From an uncultured Candidatus Nemicrothrix sp. (lineage in GTDB: Bacteria; Actinomycetota; Acidimicrobiia; Acidimicrobiales; Acidimicrobilacustridaceae), in assembly GCA_903867185.1 (NCBI GenBank), contig CAIPQK010000171.1, positions 21,428-85,427 on the forward strand: a stretch of DNA of 64,000 nucleotides, read 5' to 3'. The notes below the pieces were generated by a model that saw nothing but the letters and a program-made list of their open reading frames with translations, was not told the DNA's origin and ran no database searches. Both the position numbers and the translations under genes were made by a program. Positions 17,250 through 28,075 of this stretch are shown here, in pieces; within the stretch, counting starts at the first letter, position 1, and the number at the start of each line of letters is the position of its first letter.

Positions 17250-19355
17250 TCAGATCGAACGCGCAGCAAGATAGCCAGTTCGAACCGCACCTTCGATGTA
17301 ACCCACACTTGCGGCATCGCCCACGACGCGAACATCGAAACCATCGGCACGAAGTTGTTCCGCAATCGATTCATCGGCATGCACGCCACTGGCGATGACA
17401 ACAGCGTCGGAACGAACCGTATGAGTCTCTTCTCCGACAAGGTAGGAAACACCGCTCTCGGTGACTCCAGTGAGTTGCGCTCCGGTAATGAATGAAACTC
17501 CGTGATTGCGTGCCTCGAACAAGGCGCGAGCTCGGCGAGGGTGCGCCATTTCCACACCCAATTTGTCGCCTTCTTCGAGCACAGTGACGCTTCGGCCGCG
17601 CTCGGCGAGGTATTCGGCCAATTCGACTCCGACCAGTCCCCCGCCGACAACAACGACTCGCTTGCCGATCGGCATCCATCGCTTCGACATTGATCGAACA
17701 CGATCCATGCTCGACATGAACCCAAGCGATCGACCAGCCGACACCATCAGACGTCGATGAATGGGCAGCCGAGAAGCCGCTGCTGAGTCATCGCCCGTGA
17801 GGAGTCCTCGCAGATCGTCTCCGGAAAACACATGGGGAAGGCCAGCACCTGGAATTTCCGGACGTTCTCTGCGCGCCCCTGTCGCAACCACGACAACGTC
17901 GGCGTGCAATTCCCGGAGCAATCCGGCAGTGACGGGAGTCGAGGTGCGAACGTCGACATCGAGAAGTGAGATTTCGGTGCTCAAGTAGCGAACAAGTTCA
18001 GCGTTCATGGGAGTGGTCAGCGACGAGAACCGAGCCGTGCCTCCGAGATGGGGCGATTTTTCCAACAGCGTGACGGAATGACCGCGAACTGCAGCGACAC
18101 GAGCAGCTTCCATTCCTGCTGGGCCACCACCAACGACCACAACCTTGCGGCGTTCAGTTGCCGGACGAAGTGGGCCTTCGTCGTAGTGCCCGAGTTCAGC
18201 ATTTACGGCGCAGATGGGCGCACCGTCCCAGAAATTCTGGGCCACACAAACGAAACAGTTAATGCAGGTGCGAACCCGTTCAGGTTTTCCCGATAACAAC
18301 TTCGCCGGAAGATCAGGATCGGCTAACAGTTGTCGACCCATCGAAACAAAATCGCAATCGCCGTTCTTCAGATGAGTTTCTGCCGCGTCGGGGAAGATGC
18401 GACCTACTGCGATCACGGGAACCGATACTGCCCGCTTAACGACCGCAGCCAGCCCTAGGTACTGATCGGGCTGCCATGGAAGCGGACCATTTGTAAACCC
18501 AACACCCATTGAATTGGGCCCAGACGCCGTTACGTGTATTGCATCGGCTCCTGCCGATTCCGCGAGCACCGCGTATTCAGCAGAAAGTTCCGGGGTGATT
18601 CCACCTTCAACATATTCACGCCCATCAAGTCGCACGATGATTCCAAAATCGGAACCGCAACGTTTGCGAATTGCGGTAACGACTTGGACGAGCAAACGGG
18701 CACGGTTTTCGACCGAGCCTCCGTATTCATCGTCACGAAGATTGTAATGCGGAGACAGGAACGTCGAAATCAGATACCCATGCGCGGCATGAACTTCGAT
18801 GCCATCGAGCCCGGCCTTCTGCACGCGCTCGGCTGCATCAGCAAACTGATCGACAACCCAAGCGAGATCCTCAGTGCTGGCCGCTCGCTGTTGAGCCCGC
18901 TTCCCCCCGGTAAGCCCCGCCATCTTCATCAACTCATCCATCGTGACGGAACTGAGATCGTTCTCGTCGACTGGCAACGGGACCGACGGAACAAGTTGCT
19001 CACGATCCTGCATCGCGTCAACGCCGGCGGTTTTGCCGTGATGACACATTTGCACGAACATTTTCGAGCCATGGCGATGCGCCACTTCAGCCAACCGCTG
19101 TAGTCCAGGAATGAATCGATCATCGGAGAGTGCGGGCTGGTGGAGCGAGGTTGCGCCAATGGGCCAGGCCACTGCCGAAGTTTCAAGTATGAGGAGCCCT
19201 ACTCCCCCGCGGGCTCGCGCCTCATAATGCGCGACGTTGAGTTCGGTGATCTCCCCGTCCTCGCAACTGTTTTGGTCCATGGCGGGCAAGACGATGCGGT
19301 TGCGAGTTTCAACCGAACCGATGCGACCCTGCGTGAGAAGTGTGGGATGCGGCAC
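17250..19355 (-). CDS. NADH:flavin oxidoreductase / 2,4-dienoyl-CoA reductase-like FAD/FMN fusion protein
   Basis: OYE-type N-terminal barrel, CINCFVCVAQNFWDGAPICAVN Fe-S cysteines, VVVVGGGPAGMEAARVAAVRG FAD domain, second GGG motif. Confidence 0.88.
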   Translation of the reverse strand: MPHPTLLTQGRIGSVETRNRIVLPAMDQNSCEDGEITELNVAHYEARARGGVGLLILETSAVAWPIGATSLHQPALSDDRFIPGLQRLAEVAHRHGSKMFVQMCHHGKTAGVDAMQDREQLVPSVPLPVDENDLSSVTMDELMKMAGLTGGKRAQQRAASTEDLAWVVDQFADAAERVQKAGLDGIEVHAAHGYLISTFLSPHYNLRDDEYGGSVENRARLLVQVVTAIRKRCGSDFGIIVRLDGREYVEGGITPELSAEYAVLAESAGADAIHVTASGPNSMGVGFTNGPLPWQPDQYLGLAAVVKRAVSVPVIAVGRIFPDAAETHLKNGDCDFVSMGRQLLADPDLPAKLLSGKPERVRTCINCFVCVAQNFWDGAPICAVNAELGHYDEGPLRPATERRKVVVVGGGPAGMEAARVAAVRGHSVTLLEKSPHLGGTARFSSLTTPMNAELVRYLSTEISLLDVDVRTSTPVTAGLLRELHADVVVVATGARRERPEIPGAGLPHVFSGDDLRGLLTGDDSAAASRLPIHRRLMVSAGRSLGFMSSMDRVRSMSKRWMPIGKRVVVVGGGLVGVELAEYLAERGRSVTVLEEGDKLGVEMAHPRRARALFEARNHGVSFITGAQLTGVTESGVSYLVGEETHTVRSDAVVIASGVHADESIAEQLRADGFDVRVVGDAASVGYIEGAVRTGYLAARSI

Positions 19356-19399
19356 GCCGAGATCCTACGGCCCAATCCTTCGGCAAGCCTCGAGACGCG

Positions 19400-19427
19400 C
19401 CGGTGCCCCGCCGAAGCGGGGCACCGG
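19400..19427 (-). terminator. Hairpin terminator downstream of the SHOCT-domain gene
   Basis: Minus strand CCGGTGCCCCG-CTTCGG-CGGGGCACCGG, 11-bp perfect stem with C(UUCG)G loop. Confidence 0.6.
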
Positions 19428-19464
19428 AACAACACAATGGCAACACCTAGGTGCTGCGGGGAAT

Positions 19465-19860
19465 TCAGCTAACGACCTTGGACTTCAGCTTGTCGAATTC
19501 GGCCTGATCGATAACGCCACGATCCTTAAGGTCGGCGAGACGATGAAGCTCGTCGGCCGGCGTGGTGCCTGCTGCGTTGCGGATGTAGTTCTGCATCGCT
19601 GCATCTTGCGCCTTCGCAGCTTCGATCTCATGCTCGTGCATCTTGCCGCCACGAACGATGAGGTAGGCGAGAATGCCGAAAAGGTTGAAGGCGATGATCG
19701 CAACAACCCACACAGCCTTGTGGAGCCCACCCATGTCACGGCTGCGGAAGATGTCAATGAAGACACTGATCGCTAACCAGATCCAGATGAAGAAACAGGT
19801 GAAGTACAGCATGGCCCAAAGAACCTCGCCGAGACCCCAATTCGTGCTCGCTGCAAACAT
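19465..19860 (-). CDS. PLD nuclease N-terminal-like / SHOCT domain membrane protein
   Basis: DMGGLHKAVWVVAIIAFNLFGILAYLIVRG followed by ELHRLADLKDRGVIDQAEFDKLKSKVVS (SHOCT). Confidence 0.8.
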   Translation of the reverse strand: MFAASTNWGLGEVLWAMLYFTCFFIWIWLAISVFIDIFRSRDMGGLHKAVWVVAIIAFNLFGILAYLIVRGGKMHEHEIEAAKAQDAAMQNYIRNAAGTTPADELHRLADLKDRGVIDQAEFDKLKSKVVS

Positions 19861-19980
19861 TTCTTGCCTCCTGTGTGCCACGAGTGACACGTCGATCCTC
19901 GCGGGACGAACTCCCGCGACCGGCAAAGACTACAGAGTGCTGGATCAAAGATGACGCATCTCTGACAGCAACTTCTTGGT

Positions 19981-21504
19981 TCAGGGCGTTATCGCAGTCC
20001 GAGAAACCGGCTCCGGAGTTGCTTGGCGGCGATAGATGGCCCGCTGCAACGCATCAAGCAAAACATCGCGGGTCTCTCGGGGATCGATGAGTTCATCAAA
20101 CCCGAGGTTCTCGGCTGACCGATATGAGGCCTGCAACTCGGCGTCTCGCAACATCGCCGCTTCATCTGCGTCGGCGTTTGTCGCTCGACTCATTGCGTTC
20201 GCGCCCATCGCTCCCATCGTCGCTCCCGGGTAGGCAAACGTTGCCGACTGATGATCAAAACCAACAAGGGACATCACCATCGATCCGAATCCGTAGGCCT
20301 TGCGCAACGTGAGATGCAGCTTCGGACTCGATGCCTGGGTTTGCGCCGCGAACATTCGCGCGCCGGAGCGCAGAACTCCATCGCGTTCTGATGCGCTTCC
20401 CGGCAACATCCCTGGGTTGTCAGCGAGGAAGACCAACGGGAGGTGAAACGAATCGGCAACCATGATGAAATGCGCGGCCTTATCGGCAGCGGCCGCATCA
20501 ATTGAACCTGCCATCACGGTCGGCTGGTTCGCGATCACTGCAACGGATTCACCACCGAGACGAGCGAGCCCGCAGATCATCGACTGACCAAAGCTCGGTT
20601 GCACTTCAAACCAAGACCCATCGTCAACCACCACATCGAGCACTGCACGCATGTCATAGGCCCGACGCGAATCACTCGGGATGATCGAAAGCAGTTCGTC
20701 GGTCGGTCGGAATCCTTGGTCAACGCTCTGTTCGGCGGGGAGATGCGGCGCAAAACTCCACGCGCTCGATGGAAAGAACGACAGATAGACGCGCAACATA
20801 TCGAGAGCGGTCTGATCGTCGGGCGCAACGTTGTGAATGAGTCCGCTTGGAACAGCAACAGAAGGTCCGCCAAGATCCTCCTTGGTTATGTCTTCACCAA
20901 GTGATTCACGAACAACAGGCGGCCCAGCGGTGAACACTGCTGCGTCTTGCGTCATCACGCTGAAATCAGACATCGGGACGATCAGCGCGCCATGCCCCGC
21001 TGATGGCCCCATGACAGCACTTAAGACGGGGATCTTGCCGGAACACTGCGCTTGAATAAGCAGATCAGTCGGCGCTCGTCCGCCGCCCCCTCCGCCGCGA
21101 TGTCCGGCACCTTCAAGCAACATGATGAGCGGGATACGTTCGGCCAACGCGAGTTCTGCAAGCCGGTATCGCTTCGACGAACTGCCGGGTCCGATCGAAC
21201 CCGCCAGCACCGTGAAGTCCTCAGCGCCGATCATCACTGGTCGACCGTCTATGCGGCCAGCGCCAGCAACGATGCCATCGCCCGGAACCTCGCCTACCAG
21301 CGTTCCAAGCTCTCGGAAGGTTCCCGGATCAAGGAGGTACTCGACGCGCGCACGAGCATCGAGTTGGCCTTTTGCGTGTTTCTTCGCGAGGCGTTCTTCG
21401 CCACCCATCGCTCGCGCCGTAGCGCGGCGTTGCGCGAGATCATCAAGGGCCGGGCCCCACCCACCGGGAAGTTCAGATGGATTCGATTCGACACTCTCGC
21501 TCAC
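19981..21504 (-). CDS. Acyl-CoA (propionyl-CoA type) carboxylase beta subunit
   Basis: KHAKGQLDARARVEYLLDPGTFRELG, DNPGMLPGSASERDGVLRSGARMF, KAYGFGSMVM. Confidence 0.9.
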   Translation of the reverse strand: MSESVESNPSELPGGWGPALDDLAQRRATARAMGGEERLAKKHAKGQLDARARVEYLLDPGTFRELGTLVGEVPGDGIVAGAGRIDGRPVMIGAEDFTVLAGSIGPGSSSKRYRLAELALAERIPLIMLLEGAGHRGGGGGGRAPTDLLIQAQCSGKIPVLSAVMGPSAGHGALIVPMSDFSVMTQDAAVFTAGPPVVRESLGEDITKEDLGGPSVAVPSGLIHNVAPDDQTALDMLRVYLSFFPSSAWSFAPHLPAEQSVDQGFRPTDELLSIIPSDSRRAYDMRAVLDVVVDDGSWFEVQPSFGQSMICGLARLGGESVAVIANQPTVMAGSIDAAAADKAAHFIMVADSFHLPLVFLADNPGMLPGSASERDGVLRSGARMFAAQTQASSPKLHLTLRKAYGFGSMVMSLVGFDHQSATFAYPGATMGAMGANAMSRATNADADEAAMLRDAELQASYRSAENLGFDELIDPRETRDVLLDALQRAIYRRQATPEPVSRTAITP

Positions 21505-21526
21505 GGATTCTCCTGCTGCAGTTCGA

Positions 21527-22309
21527 TCAGGGCCGGGGTGGACGCATGTCCGGCATAGCCCGAAGCGTATGGCCCCCGTCGACCGTGAGATGTTGACCGG
21601 TCACCCAGCTCGATTCGGGACCAGCAAAATACCGAATGGCATGGGCAATATCGTCGGCTTCACCACCGCGATCAATCGCCTGTTGCTCAAGGAACCGGGA
21701 CAGAAGTTCGGGGCTTTCAAACATTCGAGCCGTTGACTCGGTACGCGTCAGGCCGGGTCGGACCGAGTTCACGCGGATATTGCGCTCTCCGAGTTCGTCG
21801 GCGGCGACGTCGACCAGCGCATCGACAGCAGCCTTTCCAGCGCGATATGACGCAAGTCCTCGAGTGGAAAACACGGCCGCCGTCGAAGAAACCGCGACAA
21901 AGGATCCGCCATTGGTCATCATCGGAGCGGCGTAGTGCAACAACATGTACACGGGACGCACGTTCTTATCGACCTCGGCACTAAACGCATCGCATTCGTA
22001 GTCGAGAACGTTCATTGGCGTTCCCCCACCCGGCACCGTTACTGCGATATCAAGTCGCGCGCCTTCACTGGCCACGTCAACAGCATGGGCAATGTCTTCT
22101 TCGACCATCGTGTCGCATGCGACCCATGCAACCGATAATCCCTCCGCCGCGAACATCGCGACCGCTGAAGCCATTCGCTCTTCGCCTCGAGCAGCAATCG
22201 TGACTCGGCAACCATCAGCAGCGAGTAGCCGCGTCGTAGCCAGGCCAATTCCACTACTGCCGCCCACTACGACTGCGCGAGTCCCCGCAAGAGTTGATCC
22301 TGTCGCCAT
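21527..22309 (-). CDS. SDR family oxidoreductase
   Basis: TRAVVVGGSSGIGLATTRLL, YRAGKAAVDALV, WVTGQHLTVDGGHTL. Confidence 0.9.
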   Translation of the reverse strand: MATGSTLAGTRAVVVGGSSGIGLATTRLLAADGCRVTIAARGEERMASAVAMFAAEGLSVAWVACDTMVEEDIAHAVDVASEGARLDIAVTVPGGGTPMNVLDYECDAFSAEVDKNVRPVYMLLHYAAPMMTNGGSFVAVSSTAAVFSTRGLASYRAGKAAVDALVDVAADELGERNIRVNSVRPGLTRTESTARMFESPELLSRFLEQQAIDRGGEADDIAHAIRYFAGPESSWVTGQHLTVDGGHTLRAMPDMRPPRP

Positions 22310-22393
22310 GCGTCGTTTCTAGCAGTCTCATCATGACTGCGGCGGTGCCACCGAAGCCGACCGACTACCGTTCCACCGATACCGGGGGGCCAC

Positions 22394-23554
22394 ATGACAA
22401 CTGCTGTCGATCCACTTCTTGCACAAGCGAGTGAACTCACAGGAGGACTCGCCAATTTCGGCGACGACTCATTTCGCGATGGGCTCGAAGTCTTTCTCGA
22501 TTCCGGAGCGAATGAGGGTCAACTCACAGAGATTGGCAAGGCTGCGCTCGAAGGAATGGCACTCAGCAATCTGGTGAACCGACTGAATGTTGTGGAGTGG
22601 CACCGCACTCACCCGGAACTCGCGACTTCGCTGATCGACTCCCCGATCTTCCTCATCGGGTTGCCACGAACAGGAACAACAGCGCTCAGCCATCTCCTCT
22701 CTGTCGACCCAGCGAATCGCTCCTTACTCGGTTGGGAAATCAGCCAGTCGGTTCCGCCACCGACCACTGCCACCTATCGCACTGATCCACGGTTCGTCGC
22801 GGCCATGGAAGCGCCCGACATGCTCGGCATGATCAATCCCGAGTTCAAAGCGATCCACCATGATCCACCCGACATGCCACTCGAATGCGCAACCGTTCTT
22901 GGCCAGCACTTCTCAAGTCTCCATCTCTCCACCACGTTCAATCTCCCGTCCTACATGGACTGGATCAGAACTAACGATCACACGCAGGCCTACCAGTGGC
23001 ATCGCACTGTTCTGCAGGTCTTGCAATCGCAATGTCCAGGACAGTGGCAGTTGAAGTCACCGGTGCATCTCATCGACCCGTCCGCGATCGCCGCCGTCTA
23101 TCCCGATGCACGATTCGTTCTGACGCATCGTGATCCAGTGAACGTCATCGCGTCGGTTTGCAGCCTCGTGCGATCTCTTGCGGGGACATTTACCAGCGCC
23201 GATTGGCAGGACTACATACGCGAGACATGGCCTGAAGTCGTTGGCAGCCTCTTAGACAACCAGAACGCGTTCCGAGACGCACAGATTGCAGCGGGTAGAG
23301 GTGATGCATTCGTTGATATCGCATATAGCGATCTCGTGGGCGACCCCATAACAACAATCGCGTCGCTCTACGACCAACTCGGTGAAACGTTCACAGCCGA
23401 AGCTGAATCGGCGATGCGCGCTCATAGCGCCGAGCACAAGAAGGATCGTTTCGGATCGCATTCCTATTCGTTAGAAGAATGGGGACTTGACCGCGATGCA
23501 TTAACGGAGCGCGTGCAGCCCTACCTCACCCGTTATGCCGAATATCTGGAGTAG
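22394..23554 (+). CDS. Sulfotransferase family protein
   Basis: FLIGLPRTGTTALSHLLSVDP (PAPS loop), ARFVLTHRDPVNVIASVCSL. Confidence 0.88.
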   Translation: MTTAVDPLLAQASELTGGLANFGDDSFRDGLEVFLDSGANEGQLTEIGKAALEGMALSNLVNRLNVVEWHRTHPELATSLIDSPIFLIGLPRTGTTALSHLLSVDPANRSLLGWEISQSVPPPTTATYRTDPRFVAAMEAPDMLGMINPEFKAIHHDPPDMPLECATVLGQHFSSLHLSTTFNLPSYMDWIRTNDHTQAYQWHRTVLQVLQSQCPGQWQLKSPVHLIDPSAIAAVYPDARFVLTHRDPVNVIASVCSLVRSLAGTFTSADWQDYIRETWPEVVGSLLDNQNAFRDAQIAAGRGDAFVDIAYSDLVGDPITTIASLYDQLGETFTAEAESAMRAHSAEHKKDRFGSHSYSLEEWGLDRDALTERVQPYLTRYAEYLE

Positions 23555-23556
23555 CT

Positions 23557-25002
23557 ATGTCTGAGTACGAACGACTTCTTGATGAGAACGACACAGTTGG
23601 CCTTGCTTCGCTCGTAGCAGCAGGTGAAGTGAGCAGTGTTGAGCTGGTTGAAGCATCGATCTCGAGAATCGAAGAACGTAACCCCACCCTCAATGCTGTC
23701 GTTGCGAAGCGGTATGAAGAGGCGCTCGCAGAAGCAGCCCGTGTCACATCAACTTCACCCATTGCTGGTGTTCCATTCCTCGTCAAGGACCTCAACTGCG
23801 ATGTCGCTGGGCTTCCATCAACAAAGGGAAGTCGGTTATTCGCAGACGTCATTGCTACGAACGACAGCGAGCTGACAAAACGCTTCAAAGCTGCCGGACT
23901 TCTCATTCTTGGAAACACGAATACACCCGAAATGGGCAAAGCACCCGTCACCGAATCGGTGTTATTCGGTCCAGCCCACAACCCTTGGCGCACTTCGCAT
24001 TCCACCGGCGGCTCATCGGGCGGTTCATCCGCAGCCGTTATTGGCGGCATGGTTACTGCCGGACACGCGAACGATGGCGGTGGATCCATCCGAATTCCTG
24101 CATCGGAGTGCGGCTTGTTCGGGCTGAAACCCAGTCGGGGTCGTACGCCAACTTGGCCCGCCGCCGCAGCATTCTCCTACCCAATGGGCATTGGACATGC
24201 CGTCACCCGAACAGTCCGGGATAGTGCGGCCATCCTCGATGCGATCTCAGGAGCACTCGCAGGCGACCCCTACCCGTCGGCGCCTGCGCCGGCGGCTGGA
24301 TCATTCCTTGCTGCCCTCGAACAGGAAGCTCCGACCCTCCGCATCGGCTTCAGCACAATCTCGCCAAACGGAAACGAGATCCATCCCGCAGCGGTCGAAG
24401 CAATCTTGCGGACCGCTCGAATGCTTGAATCGCTGGGACACGAAGTCACCGAAAGTTCGCCGACTTGGGACTACGCGATGCCCGCGAATTCTCTCGCAAT
24501 GGTCATGGGTGCCGCGGGAGCAAAAACTGTTGAAGACCGACTCGCTGAACTTGGCCGCGAGATCCGGGACGACGACATCGAACCGTTTACGCGTTTCCTC
24601 CACGACCGAATGCTCGCAATAAGCCCACTCCGTCTTGTTGAAGCACTCCAGCAAATCGAAATTGTCAGTCGCGATATTGCTCGTTTTTACGACACACACG
24701 ACGTTTGGCTTACGGCGACGCTTCCCGTTCCCGTTCCCGAACTCGGCGTGATTGATACAACCAATGTCGATTCAGTGTTCGCCCACGCTGGTCGATTCGC
24801 TGAGCTCACTGCAGTATTCAACGTCACCGGCCAGCCGGCTGCATCAATCCCGGCCGGATTCGACCCCAACGGTCTTCCCGTTGGTGTGCAAATCGTTGGC
24901 CGACATTCCTCTGAAGAGATACTCCTGCAACTCGCCGCTCAGATCGAGCGAGAGTCACCATGGCCGACGATCGCTCCGTGGCCGCCGCCGAGCGAACGAT
25001 AA
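23557..25002 (+). CDS. Amidase (amidase signature family)
   Basis: GVPFLVKDLN, GGSSGGSSAAVIGGMVTAGHANDGGGSIRIPASECGLFGLKPSRGR. Confidence 0.93.
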   Translation: MSEYERLLDENDTVGLASLVAAGEVSSVELVEASISRIEERNPTLNAVVAKRYEEALAEAARVTSTSPIAGVPFLVKDLNCDVAGLPSTKGSRLFADVIATNDSELTKRFKAAGLLILGNTNTPEMGKAPVTESVLFGPAHNPWRTSHSTGGSSGGSSAAVIGGMVTAGHANDGGGSIRIPASECGLFGLKPSRGRTPTWPAAAAFSYPMGIGHAVTRTVRDSAAILDAISGALAGDPYPSAPAPAAGSFLAALEQEAPTLRIGFSTISPNGNEIHPAAVEAILRTARMLESLGHEVTESSPTWDYAMPANSLAMVMGAAGAKTVEDRLAELGREIRDDDIEPFTRFLHDRMLAISPLRLVEALQQIEIVSRDIARFYDTHDVWLTATLPVPVPELGVIDTTNVDSVFAHAGRFAELTAVFNVTGQPAASIPAGFDPNGLPVGVQIVGRHSSEEILLQLAAQIERESPWPTIAPWPPPSER

Positions 25003-25050
25003 TCATTCCGCGGAAGCCAAATTCATCATTCTCGTGATAGAACCGGAGTC

Positions 25051-25647
25051 ATGTCCGGGGGGAATGCTGATCTAAAAACTGCCGACCTTGTCCTTCCAAA
25101 GATTCCTGCGACGGCGTGGGCGGTGCTTGGAATCCTCAGTTTTGGCCGTGAACTCACCGGCTACGACATCAAAAATTGGTCCGATGCAATCCTCCATTTC
25201 TTTTACTGGAGTCCCGCAACGAGCCAGATTTACACCGAACTTCGCCGTCTCGAAGCGCTTGGACTCGTCACCAGTCGAACGATTGCTCGCGACGACGTTC
25301 GCGAAAAAACCGTTTACGCAATCACCGAAAATGGGGTGGCTGCCCTTCAGAATTGGCAGGCAGACGTCAACGCCGAAGCCCCCGTCCTCAAGCATGGAGT
25401 GCTCCTGCGGGTCTGGCTCGGCCATCTCGCTCAGCCCGACCGACTCCGCGAACAAATACTCGATCACCGGTTACGTCTCGTCGAGGAGTTAGACGCAGCC
25501 AAAGACTCCAGCACCCAAGCCGACGCCCAGCCAGACTGGGCCTACCCGGCACTTGTCGCATCGTGGGCAGTTCGGCGTATCGAAAGTGAAATCGAACTCA
25601 CTGATGCAATGCTCGTCGACCTTGATCGACTCGCCCAACAACGCTGA
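25051..25647 (+). CDS. PadR family transcriptional regulator
   Basis: WAVLGILSFGRELTGYDIKNWSDAILHFFYWSPATSQIYTELRRLEALGLVTSR plus C-terminal Vir_act_alpha-like region. Confidence 0.9.
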   Translation: MSGGNADLKTADLVLPKIPATAWAVLGILSFGRELTGYDIKNWSDAILHFFYWSPATSQIYTELRRLEALGLVTSRTIARDDVREKTVYAITENGVAALQNWQADVNAEAPVLKHGVLLRVWLGHLAQPDRLREQILDHRLRLVEELDAAKDSSTQADAQPDWAYPALVASWAVRRIESEIELTDAMLVDLDRLAQQR

Positions 25648-25669
25648 CTCTCCACAACAAAGGAACATC

Positions 25670-26422
25670 ATGAGCCCTACCTCTGCAGTCATCGTTACCG
25701 GCGGCGCGTCAGGAATTGGCCGAGCATCAGCGGAAGCCGTCGCCGCACAAGGCCGAGCTGTCGCGGTCTGGGATCTCAACGCAGACGGCGCGCTCGCAGC
25801 CGCGCAGGAGATCGCGAATGCTTATCGTGTTACTACCTTCGGGCTCGGCATCGACGTCACGAAAACGAGTGAACTCACCGGCGCGGTCGATGCGAGTCGC
25901 AACGTTGTCGGACCAATCGGTGGCCTCGTCCATGCCGCCGGCACTGTTCGGAGCCAGAGCATCGGCGACCTCGACGATGAGGGCTGGGATTTCGTCCTCA
26001 ATGTCAATCTTCGAGCCTTCCCCATGCTCGTACAGGCAATGCATGCAGACCTTGTCGCCGCCGAGGGCGCAGCCGTCGTCGGGATTGCGTCCATTGAGGG
26101 TTGGGTCGGCAACGCCGCAATCCCCGCCTATTGCGCGTCGAAAGCAGGCATGCTTGGCGCTGTCCGATCGATGGCTGATCGGCTTGGCCCCGACGGCATC
26201 CGCGTCAACGCGATCTGCCCAGGCTTTATCGAAACCGCAATGTTGGGACTCACCCTGGAGATGCCTGGAGTTCGCCAGCGTTTCGAAGAAAGTTCCGTAC
26301 TGAAGCGAATCGGTCAGCCATCTGAAATTGGCGAACCGGCGGCATTCCTTCTCAGCGATAAAGCATCGTTTATCACCGGACAATCCATCATTGTCGATGG
26401 CGGCGTGCTCGCTACTGCGTAG
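25670..26422 (+). CDS. SDR family oxidoreductase
   Basis: VIVTGGASGIGRASAEAVA, YCASKAGMLG, FITGQSIIVDGGVLA. Confidence 0.9.
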   Translation: MSPTSAVIVTGGASGIGRASAEAVAAQGRAVAVWDLNADGALAAAQEIANAYRVTTFGLGIDVTKTSELTGAVDASRNVVGPIGGLVHAAGTVRSQSIGDLDDEGWDFVLNVNLRAFPMLVQAMHADLVAAEGAAVVGIASIEGWVGNAAIPAYCASKAGMLGAVRSMADRLGPDGIRVNAICPGFIETAMLGLTLEMPGVRQRFEESSVLKRIGQPSEIGEPAAFLLSDKASFITGQSIIVDGGVLATA

Positions 26423-26434
26423 TTCAGCGCAGAA

Positions 26435-27979
26435 TCAAAGCGGACAGACTGCGACATCGCGGCGCCACACGCTCAAGCCGTCGACAACTCGGTCGACGTT
26501 GTAGCAACGGTCAAGCCATTCCCCGACAGGAAACGACTGAGGCCCGTACATTGCCCAGTCCGTATCGGGACGGGCTGCATCGATAACGACGACAGGCGGA
26601 TGCGCAGCGACGTCTTCGAAGAACATGTTCCAACGAGTTCGGAATGGTTCTGCACCTATCACGCTCTCGCTAAGCGGATGATCTCGACTGGCCCAATTCC
26701 CGGTGAGATAGCCATCGTGTAAAAAAATGCCCGTCGGGAGTCGATCAGCGGCGACGTAAACGTCGGGAAGCGCTCCCCAAACCAGGATTCGTTGATCGGC
26801 ATCAGTCGTGCTCTGCACATATCGACCAAGTGCAGTGAAGTTCGTGAGGTCGGGACGATGGATCACTGCCAACGCCACCATCACAACAAGAAGTCCAACC
26901 GTTATCGCAGTCAGTGTTTGCCAAACACGCCGTCCGGCGATGACAAGCGCGCAACCCGTGAGAACAGCTAATGGCGGGACCACCTGTTGGTAGTAATGGC
27001 CAAAGAATCGCAAACCGATTGGAATGACCAGTGCCGAAACGACAAGCCATACGAGCACTGTCGGATCTGCACGGAAGCGTCGCGCAACTGCGGCCCACAC
27101 CCCATAGAACAGCGGAAGATGTAAGACAACAAAAGAAAGTGTGAGAGCAGCTCCAATCGCTGTCGCCCTACCGATTGAAACTCCACCGCTGATGTAGTCG
27201 CTGTTGTCGGTCCAGACCCATCGGATCATTGTTGAACGGCCGAAGAACACAAAGATCGGAAGCGCAGCTGCTACAGCTCCAAACGCTGTCGCGCCAATCG
27301 TCAGACTCTTATCATTCGCCCGACGCACCGCCTCAAAAAGCACCACGATGCCGACCACGATGTATGGCTGTTTGCAATTGGCAGCGAGAACAACACATGA
27401 GCCGGCGAGCGCGAACCAAAGCGCAGGGGTTCGCTTCGACTCTCGAGCCACAACAACACAAAGGACGGCAGCTGAAGCGGGCAAGAGCCCCCACAATTCG
27501 AAATTTGCTGCCTGCGCATCCGGCGGCAAGAACAACGCCGTTCCGATAATGGCCAAGACCCCGGCGAATAGCGCGGCACGACGAGACGTCGAGAGTCGTC
27601 GAACAAGTTCAGCGACAACCACACCATTAAGGAAGATCAACAACGCCAGAACAATCCGAACGGCGCGCATGTCGACGCTCCATTCGCGAATGAGCGAATA
27701 CATCACCGGGGCCACCGGGGGTTTGCGGTCAATAACGTCGACATAGAGCCGACCGCCATTGCGGAGTACGTCACCGGTGACAGCCAGATACGACTCGTCG
27801 CGGTCAAACATTCCGTTAGAGAGAATTCCAGGTGCACGCGAAACAACGGTTGCTAGGCCGAGGACACTCACCATCCACGCGCCCCACGACATACGCGAGC
27901 GAACAGGCTCAATGGCCTCGCTACATCGACGAGCGACCTTCGCCCATCGCTGCTTGGTCAGATCGACTGTGGTGGTCAC
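26435..27979 (-). CDS. Multi-TM ArnT/PMT-like (GT39-type) glycosyltransferase
   Basis: Many TM helices, early acidic loop MFDRDESYLAVTGDVLRNGGRLYVDVIDRKPP; GTG start at 27979. Confidence 0.7.
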   Translation of the reverse strand: MTTTVDLTKQRWAKVARRCSEAIEPVRSRMSWGAWMVSVLGLATVVSRAPGILSNGMFDRDESYLAVTGDVLRNGGRLYVDVIDRKPPVAPVMYSLIREWSVDMRAVRIVLALLIFLNGVVVAELVRRLSTSRRAALFAGVLAIIGTALFLPPDAQAANFELWGLLPASAAVLCVVVARESKRTPALWFALAGSCVVLAANCKQPYIVVGIVVLFEAVRRANDKSLTIGATAFGAVAAALPIFVFFGRSTMIRWVWTDNSDYISGGVSIGRATAIGAALTLSFVVLHLPLFYGVWAAVARRFRADPTVLVWLVVSALVIPIGLRFFGHYYQQVVPPLAVLTGCALVIAGRRVWQTLTAITVGLLVVMVALAVIHRPDLTNFTALGRYVQSTTDADQRILVWGALPDVYVAADRLPTGIFLHDGYLTGNWASRDHPLSESVIGAEPFRTRWNMFFEDVAAHPPVVVIDAARPDTDWAMYGPQSFPVGEWLDRCYNVDRVVDGLSVWRRDVAVCPL

Positions 27980-28075
27980 TGAGGTCTCCTGCACCGACCC
28001 GAGGGTCGGGCCATGGACCGCCCTGGACGCCGAGAGGTCGCCCAAGATGATGACAGACACGTAGCCTCGGCGGGA

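Noticed and set aside
25727-26383. 218-aa minus-strand ORF antisense to the SDR gene
   Set aside because: SDR motifs define the coding strand
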